Shown in pieces: positions 57,226-64,000 of a stretch of DNA of 64,000 nucleotides; position 1 is the first letter of the stretch; each line of letters begins with the position of its first letter. The notes beneath the pieces are model-generated. The model had not been told where the DNA came from and made no database searches. It saw nothing but the letters and a program-made list of their open reading frames with translations. The position numbers and the translations under genes are program-made. The DNA comes from Paraescarpia echinospica. Taxonomy: Eukaryota; Annelida; Polychaeta; Sabellida; Siboglinidae. The stretch lies in NCBI GenBank assembly GCA_020002185.1, contig CM034544.1, positions 31,181,285 to 31,245,284 on the forward strand. The letters run 5' to 3'.

Positions 57226-58714
57226 TTTATATTATTATTATGTATTAGTTTAGTTACCCGGCGTTGCCCGGGAAAAAAGGCAATCATATACATCCTGAAA
57301 TCATTTGCATTGAAATCTAAAAAAGTATTGTTGATATAATTATGAACGTTGAAAATACACCAAACCTCAAATGTCCAACATTCGAGTTCCAGACACCCCA
57401 AACCCATCCCAAATGTTTACAGCCTACCCGCATTAATAAATTGTAACTGGTCACTGGCCACGTTGTTAGGAAAACCTTTTCCCAGAAATCGCACGCGCTC
57501 ACCTGTGTAACTGACGTAACCAGCAACAGAGAGCTGGGTTACGCGTCTGTGATTTTGTAACGTTAATGACATAAAAACTAATACATTTGTCTGCATACAC
57601 CCAGTGACACATTTGTACATGGGATAATTACCTGTACATTGATATAAAAAAAACATTATATTCCGTGGCTGGAACTCCACGTACAACCTTTTGAAATATT
57701 GAACCCCCAAGTTCTCGAGCACCGGACGAATTTCGAAAATGTCTACTTCTACGAAATATCTCAATGGGCCCGGTAGATCACATACAAAATTTAATCCCGA
57801 TACATTTAAAACTGACGGAGATATGTGTGCGCATACAAACAGAGAACGAACTGCAGGAACCAGTCAGCGTAATATGCGCGTAAGACGTTAAAGGTAACTT
57901 GACAATTGCAGGAAATACTTCGAGATAACGACCACTGCGTCATGCTTGAAGCAGCATGATGAAGAGGCATACCATCAGGGGACGTGCATTTTTACTAGTA
58001 ATCATAATGTATCTCTGTGCCAACTGTTACAAGATGGTTTTTGGTTTCATATCTTCATGTAAAGGCACATCAACTCAATGTAATGGTTTAATATAGGCGA
58101 TTTGAAAATCCTAATCTGCTAAAACGATTGTGTTTGTGACAGAAGGGACATGAAAAATAACCTCCCATTTTACATAGCACTGATATATCACTGTGCTTGT
58201 TGCCAACATTCCATCCCAATATCCTCTCTGTTTGTTAATTGATGAGTCGCACCTACAAACACAAAAGCCTTACTCTAATGAAACTACCCTACTATGTTTG
58301 TTATTTGATTAACATTACCACAACCTACCAACAGTGATAAGTTGTAGGAAAGGGACAGAACCTTATTCTACTAACTCTAATACCGAAATTTGTGGGGGCA
58401 GGACCTTAACCCACCAACTCTAACACCGTTGTTTGAAGGGGATAGAACATTAATTGCCAAACTGGAATACCGCTGTTTGAAGAGTCAGAACAATAATGTC
58501 CCTAGTCTAACACTGCTGTTTAAAGACGATGAATAAAACATAAATAATCGCCACCGTGATTAGTACTAGAAAGGACGTAAGTACAAGCTTCAAACACTTT
58601 TTTGTGTGTGAATTTGTTGGAGAATGTAACAACTTAAAGCTACACCATTGTAGTGTCACAGGAGATGTACGTAATATATCAAGACAATCTCAGTTGACAC
58701 TTATTCTCGTGTAT
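57226..58714. other. Dispersed repeat and non-coding sequence (unit B)
   Basis: 57,250-57,850 matches the repeat at 24,045-24,865 but without its internal tandem copy. The rest matches 25,820-26,689. No gene is recognised. Confidence 0.5.
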
Positions 58715-59310
58715 CGATCCTTGGTTGATGTCACGATGTGGGGTTTAGAACTTAACATAGGTTGGTAGCAAATGTGAAAGACTACAATTGGGGTTACCCT
58801 GTACGGTTATTGACGGCTGGCTAGTGTTTACGCAATAATGTGAATGCACTGGGGAGGTGGCATAAGGTCAGATTTCAAAGGACCGAGGAAACAGTGCATT
58901 ACAGTTAGGGTAGACAGGTAGGAAAGCTGAACGTAACATGTAATACTTATAGAAATGGTAGGCAGCTTTACATGCATAGGAATTGTGGGACGGGTGGACA
59001 TTTATACGGGATAATTGTATAGCGTATAAGAATGTATATATAAGTAATAAAGATTTATGTACATGTTGAATTATTTTATTACCTATTGGGCGGTTAAATT
59101 ACTGCAATGGTGTGCTGCCGCATCAGCAGGGATCATATGACAGATACAAAGTATATGGTTGATTAACTGAGGTTTGGGAGGGATAGAACACAGCAGTCCA
59201 GTGTAATCCACAGACAGAACGATGTAACAGGTCTTCTCTGTAACAAGAAATGATTACAGTGTGGTTATCAAACCCATACATCGAAGCCATACCGAGCGGT
59301 TGTGTAGACG
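58715..59310 (+). repeat. Direct counterpart of 26,690-27,290
   Basis: Homologous to 26,690-27,290 and to the reverse complement of 31,790-32,345. Confidence 0.82.
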
Positions 59311-59362
59311 ATGAGATCTTGCGTTTATGTGTAGTCTAGAAGAGAATACCGGAGGTATTTAA

Positions 59363-60638
59363 ACCCTTTATTGCCCCATGTATCATATACGATCATCAAT
59401 TATCTACATTAATTACTCAACATATAATGCCATACAATCCTAAATGCCCAATGTATCTTTTATGATACATGTAGTTAGATTGCAGAAATGATAGTAGCGA
59501 CATCTAGTGGGTTTGCATTAACTAATTTATAAGTTATAGGAAACTGTGCCCCATCATTTTGCAAGTACCGCCACTTTTGTCTCAGATCAATGCCACATTT
59601 TATGAACTCGTGGTGAGTATCTATTATAAGTAATCAATAATGTCGTAACATGCCACTCAGTATTTATAATGGTTACAGCCTGACAATGCAGTGTGAACAA
59701 GTTTTGCTGCAATTGATACTTTTATATGTTGTATCATATATGCTACACTGGGCAGCTAAGCCAGCAATATATCACTGTCACCCGCAACCAGGATTTAGAT
59801 ACATTGGCATTTGGATTAGCACTGAACATTCACTGTTCACATACTTCAACGTAGCTGTTGTTAGGCTTATTAAAGTTGAGTTCAGATAATCTACATGACT
59901 TATATTCATTATTATTATACCATTGTATAAAAAGATTTTTTTTTATCAACAAAACGTTCATTTTTCTAAAGTTATAAACCATTGAGCTTACCCTTAATCA
60001 TAGGAACTAGAATATGTGCGATTTGTAACACTTATGTGTCCATTATGACTACTGTATTTATTAATAAAAAACATGCTTATTACTTTTTCCAGGTGAGCAG
60101 AGTATACAGCGCAATATGCTGTCGAGATTATTCTCAGTGAAAGTGACTTTGAAAGCTGTAATGACAAAGAAATAACAGAGTTGGCGATGGATGAAGAAGA
60201 AGTACCAGAACATAACCATTCATAATTACTTTAGTTCAATTGATGATGAGCCATTATCGATATATCAAACAAATGGTCGACCATACCAGTGAGAAGATGG
60301 CGCATTTGTACCGCTTGATACTGCATTCGTTCCCGATCCAATGGAACCCCCAGTATAGTCTGCATGCAACTGTGTGCTACCCTTTAACCTATGTTACTCG
60401 TCTGTGAACATGTGTAGGTTTGATGTAATAATTGTAAGTCATTTATAGAGCATTCATTTTTTTTGTATATCTCATCTAATGCCGAATGTAGCATATATGA
60501 TACATTAAAAAAAACTAGGTCAAGGTCATTTACATGATGTTTTGATTGGAAATTTGAGTTCAGGGTCCACATAGTAGCAAATTCACAGCTTTTCAATTTT
60601 TTTCTTACATGCTTTTTATGTGTGGGAATTAAAGGGTT
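59363..60638. mobile_element. piggyBac-like element flanked by TTAA
   Basis: In unit A the sequence GGTATTTAAAGATACATG (about 27,312) is uninterrupted. Here TTAA at 59,359-59,362 is followed by ACCCTTTATTGCCCC, and 1.27 kb later TTAAAGGGTT precedes TTAA at 60,639-60,642. CCCTTTA-type inverted ends and a TTAA target are piggyBac hallmarks. GTATCATATA-type motifs recur inside, near both ends. It is absent from unit A. Confidence 0.85.
60097..60225 (+). pseudogene. Possible piggyBac transposase N-terminal acidic relic
   Basis: The frame reads VEIILSESDFESCNDKEITE followed by an acidic MDEEEVPE run and a stop. A second frame just downstream reads SIDDEPLSIYQTNGRPYQ. Acidic, low-complexity N-termini are common in piggyBac transposases, and the location inside a piggyBac-like element fits. 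No catalytic DDD core is present, so this is tentative. Confidence 0.3.
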
Positions 60639-61817
60639 TTAAATATACATATTCTGTGTACACCTGAATAAATGTTAGATTATAAGTATTGTGTTGATTA
60701 TCTGGTTTGGTATTATTAAATGTGCCAAAGGGTGAAGTCGAGAATAAACGAAACTGGGTCAGAGCGACGATATTGATGTCGCAGAGTTTACAAGGGATCG
60801 CAAATCATCGCGCAGCTCTGAGGTTGTTATGTAGTGACGGTGATCGAACGTAGGTCGCCATAAGGTTGTCACGGATGATATTCACGGGTGTATAGGTTGT
60901 TAAGAGTTAGACTAATTGTGGTAAGGAGATTGCTCTATGAAGTCATATTGAATATTGTTTTGTTCTGATATATATTTATTGAACATTGAAATATATTTGT
61001 AGGTACATTAGTAGTATGATTATGTTTTGGGTTGTTGAAATAACCTATACTATGAAGGATGGTTGGTACATACCGTCGAGTAGGAATATATTTTATTATT
61101 GTAGTTAATATGTATTGTAGTGTCGGGCCGGTGCGACGGCCATATATAACTTCAAGCTGGTTCGTGCGAACGATGGGCCTATTGCGAAACATACAACGCC
61201 TAGATGATACCCGAGGCAATGCTGAATTCACGTGTGAAGAAGGAGGTTCAATCGGTCAGAAATGCTTTGACTTCCTATTGTTCCGAACCGGCGGAAGAGA
61301 GTAGAATTGACTGCCGTCTCGACCAAGGGTATTGCTGGACCAGAACATTTTACTGTTCTATTTATTATATGATGAAAGAGCACATTATACACACCTATTT
61401 GTGTAACGGCGCTCTTATACCCTCACTGATTTGATAGCGGAAGAGGGTCTTTGCCTGTTACTATTATTTGTATTAGAGAATGTGATGGGACGTCACCGTA
61501 AACGGATGAGTGGTAACAGGGATGTCAAGTTTACGTTACCGGGAATTCCCCTTATAGGATAAAAGTGTGTATGAGGCTGACGAGTCTTTCTCTAGCAATT
61601 TTTGTATACTAATAGTTTTGATATTCGGTGTGGGGTGAATACATTTTGAAAACCGGTACCTCGCATAAATGTTCTATTGAATTCAACTATCCCTGAACCC
61701 AAAATCTATTATAAGTTCGCTTCACCTGGCGGATCTTGACAGTTGACATTCGTGAGAGGAACGATATCTACTTGCATTGACTGTCAAATAGAACTGTCAC
61801 AACGTAAATCAACATGT
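60639..61817. other. Unit-end non-coding sequence (unit B)
   Basis: Homologous to 27,320-28,494. The palindrome of unit A is reduced here to GGTTCGTGCGAACGA. No gene is recognised. Confidence 0.5.
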
Positions 61818-62425
61818 CTGCCTTCGAGTTTAATCATATGCATCAAACCAGTCTTCCTGTCAAAAAGAGAATTTGTTGACCAGTTTCAAATATCGCTGGG
61901 TGTAACGCGCAGTGGAAAAAATTGATGCTGACACGTTCCGTTAAATTCCGTACTCGTGCCAGTCACTGGGGTCGAACTCAGCTGGCTCCAACTGTCTGGT
62001 TCAATAAATCTCTACGCGTCAAAGCGTTCAACTCTCCAGCTGTAGTACCGCTTACTGCTTTAGACGGTGTATACATGTTCACTATGGTTTACCTTGGCTA
62101 GTTTTTCAATGTTGTGTTTGCTACAAGATTACCTTTGGTGCAGTTTCATCATACCGTCTCCGTCTCCGTTCCGTTCCTCCTTTATCGCAGTCTCTGTCAA
62201 TTTTCCCATTCAGCTGCTTCTACCAGCGAAAGTTGACAGTAAGAAATACCAGAAACATCATGTGTGAAATGCCACACCAGCTGTATCTGTCCTCACAATG
62301 ACAGTAGGATGCGTGTGTAAGAAAACACAATCAAGTTTCTGTTGGCAACAAACAACAATAATAATAGTAATAATAGTAATGCCAATAATAATAATAATAG
62401 CAACAACACCAACACCAACAGCACC

Positions 62426-62475
62426 AACAATAATAATAATAAGGTAACTTCTTTTGCGCCTGAATCCTAGTTCCT
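62426..62475 (-). repeat. LINE 3' terminus with ATT tail (unit A')
   Basis: The counterpart of 604-655 and 29,095-29,147. Confidence 0.5.
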
Positions 62476-63019
62476 CTTCACGTCCGTTTGTTGCTTGGCA
62501 ATAATACAGTTCCATTTAACTTGAGGTAATTTTCGAAGGGATGTCGCTCCATATTTGGAATTAGTCGATTCCCTGTGGTTAAGCGGATTTAACTCAATGG
62601 TAACATCACAACATTACATTACGGAATTCTCTTAAATTGTCTGACTGAGACTCCTCTGCCAATACTCCTGTATCCGGTCCTGGCGTAGCTCCCATCACAA
62701 CATCACTGTACGTAGCATTTAAAGAAACATGTTATGGTCTGAGATGATGTGAGGCGGCCGCAGCCGGTGACCTTATGTCTCACAGAGGGAAATCGACGTA
62801 CAGGTAGTCCCATCTGGAGAGCAGGTGTTGTATTACTAATTCACCCGACGAAGAACGGATACCTACCACATTTCCTTTCATGGATCATTGCACATGGAAG
62901 GTTATACAACACATTCATGCAGCTAGAATATAGCGTACTGGCTGTATCGCTTTCTGTTGTCTGCTTTGTGGTCGCCAAATGGCAGAACTAATTGTTCCAT
63001 TTAGGCAAGTAAACTCACT

Positions 63020-63450
63020 ACAAAGTTGATTGAAAAACATAGTGTTATATTGTGTGTATTGTGTATTGTGTGTGTGGAGTGCGCGAGAGCGCGTGTGCGC
63101 GAGTGTGGGCGAATTGGTGTGTTGCGCGTATTCGCGCATGTTAGCGCGCTCGTGTGTACGTGTGTGCTTGTGTGTGCGCATGTTTTTGTGCGCGCGTATG
63201 TGTGCGAATGAGCACAACAACGCACGTGTCCGCGCATATCTGTGTGCGCGCGCGTCTAGGCATATATATGAATGCGTGCCCTTGTGTGCGCGTGTTTGCG
63301 CAGATGTGTGTGCGTGTAAGTGTTGCGTATGTGCATGTGGTTGTGCGCGAAAAAGCGTGTGTGCGCACGAATGTGCATGTGTATCATTGTGCATTGACGC
63401 GCGCGCATGCGTGTGTGTGTTCGTATGTGTTTGTGCATGTGAATACTTGA
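63020..63450. repeat. TG/GTGC-rich cryptic repeat (unit A')
   Basis: The counterpart of 1,205-1,630, with only a few base differences from unit A and no length change in the part compared. Confidence 0.85.
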
Positions 63451-63689
63451 CATGTTTCGCACGACCCGACCTCACTCAACATAACCGACTCAGAATGCGT
63501 GTTCCCGACACAATCCGACTGAAGTGGATCAACGACATCGATGAAGTCAGACTCCATCAGTTACCACTGCCCTAGCGGCAAACTGTTCGCACGACACATT
63601 CACTCTAATGGAAGTCTAGTGAAGCGATTCCCGCGGAAAATAAGATTGTAATGAGCTAGGCGATCACGTGCTATCGTGACGTCACTTAT

Positions 63690-63773
<84 letters not shown>
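63690..63773. repeat. (CA)n microsatellite (unit A')
   Basis: A pure CA array of about 84 bases, nearly the same length as at 1,870-1,955. Confidence 0.98.
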
Positions 63774-63776
<3 letters not shown>

Positions 63777-64000
63777 GCATCAGGCCGACCCTTTCCATGC
63801 ATTCAGAGCATGTTTACAAGGATAGCTTTTGGGTCGAAACGAGTGTCAGAATGAGTTATTGTGCAATATTCCGACGAAATACAAACACTAGTCATCATAG
63901 AGGAACAAACATTTATCTTACGGTTCCACATGAATCGAATTTTATTCAAAACAACGAATGCGAATGGGCCTACAAGTCGACTAGGTTTCGCCGCGCTTGG

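Larger units (their letters stand above)
28495..61817 (+). repeat. Unit B of the tandem segmental duplication
   Basis: This unit is collinear with unit A but about 4.8 kb longer. It has its own block at 30,270-37,640, a LINE inserted in its RTE element and a piggyBac-like insertion. It lacks the hAT, the Penelope fragment, the MITE and the internal duplication of unit A. The GPCR coding copies differ at about 33 of 960 bases by eye count, which gives a rough age of the duplication. Confidence 0.9.
61818..64000 (+). repeat. Start of a third unit (A'), truncated by the window end
   Basis: From 61,818 the sequence restarts at the same point as base 1 and follows unit A to about position 2,182. 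Like unit A it contains the long CA microsatellite followed by the 1,956-2,180 sequence; unit B departs from this path at about 30,270. So this third copy has the unit A structure here, not the unit B structure. Confidence 0.88.

Overview
This is a gene-poor, repeat-dense window of animal genomic DNA, not bacterial or viral. It has long CA/TG, TATG and AT microsatellites, several classes of eukaryotic transposon (hAT, piggyBac, RTE, CR1-like LINE, Penelope), AATAAA poly(A) signals and rhodopsin-class GPCR genes. The GPCRs have the motifs of invertebrate FMRFamide-receptor-like peptide receptors. With Penelope and RTE-type endonuclease-RT elements present, an invertebrate is most likely, perhaps a lophotrochozoan such as a mollusc or annelid. 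The phylum is inference.

Layout: the window is a very large tandem duplication. Unit A runs from 1 to about 28,494, unit B from about 28,495 to 61,817, and a third unit (A') starts at about 61,818 and runs off the end. A and B align collinearly for most of their length and differ by discrete insertions. Unit A alone carries a tRNA-like SINE head, a foldback MITE, a 1,363-bp hAT element with a perfect 8-bp target duplication, a 1.2-kb internal duplication and a Penelope GIY-YIG remnant. Unit B alone carries a 7.4-kb block (30.27-37.64 kb) with a LINE relic, an inverted copy of a unit segment, a second hAT-like element, a 56-bp minisatellite and a GPCR pseudogene, plus a LINE inside its RTE and a piggyBac-like element.

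Genes: each full unit has one intact single-exon GPCR (15,795-16,754 and 48,187-49,146; 319 aa each, 20 amino-acid differences). Each GPCR sits between long inverted-repeat arms of roughly 0.8-0.9 kb, beside a decayed fragment of TM7 of the same receptor family. A more divergent paralogue at 36,494-37,477 is a pseudogene with frameshifts, a deletion and stops. The two intact copies differ mainly around the outer end of TM2, ECL1 and TM3, where every change seen is amino-acid changing, while the last 135 residues are almost identical.

Mobile elements are nested. A CR1-like LINE relic (+ strand) is split by an RTE element (- strand) in both units, and in unit B the RTE is split again by a third LINE (- strand). 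No rRNA, convincing functional tRNA, CRISPR array or prokaryotic operon was found. All alignments here were made by eye, so boundaries outside transposon termini and ORFs are good to about 10-50 bases.
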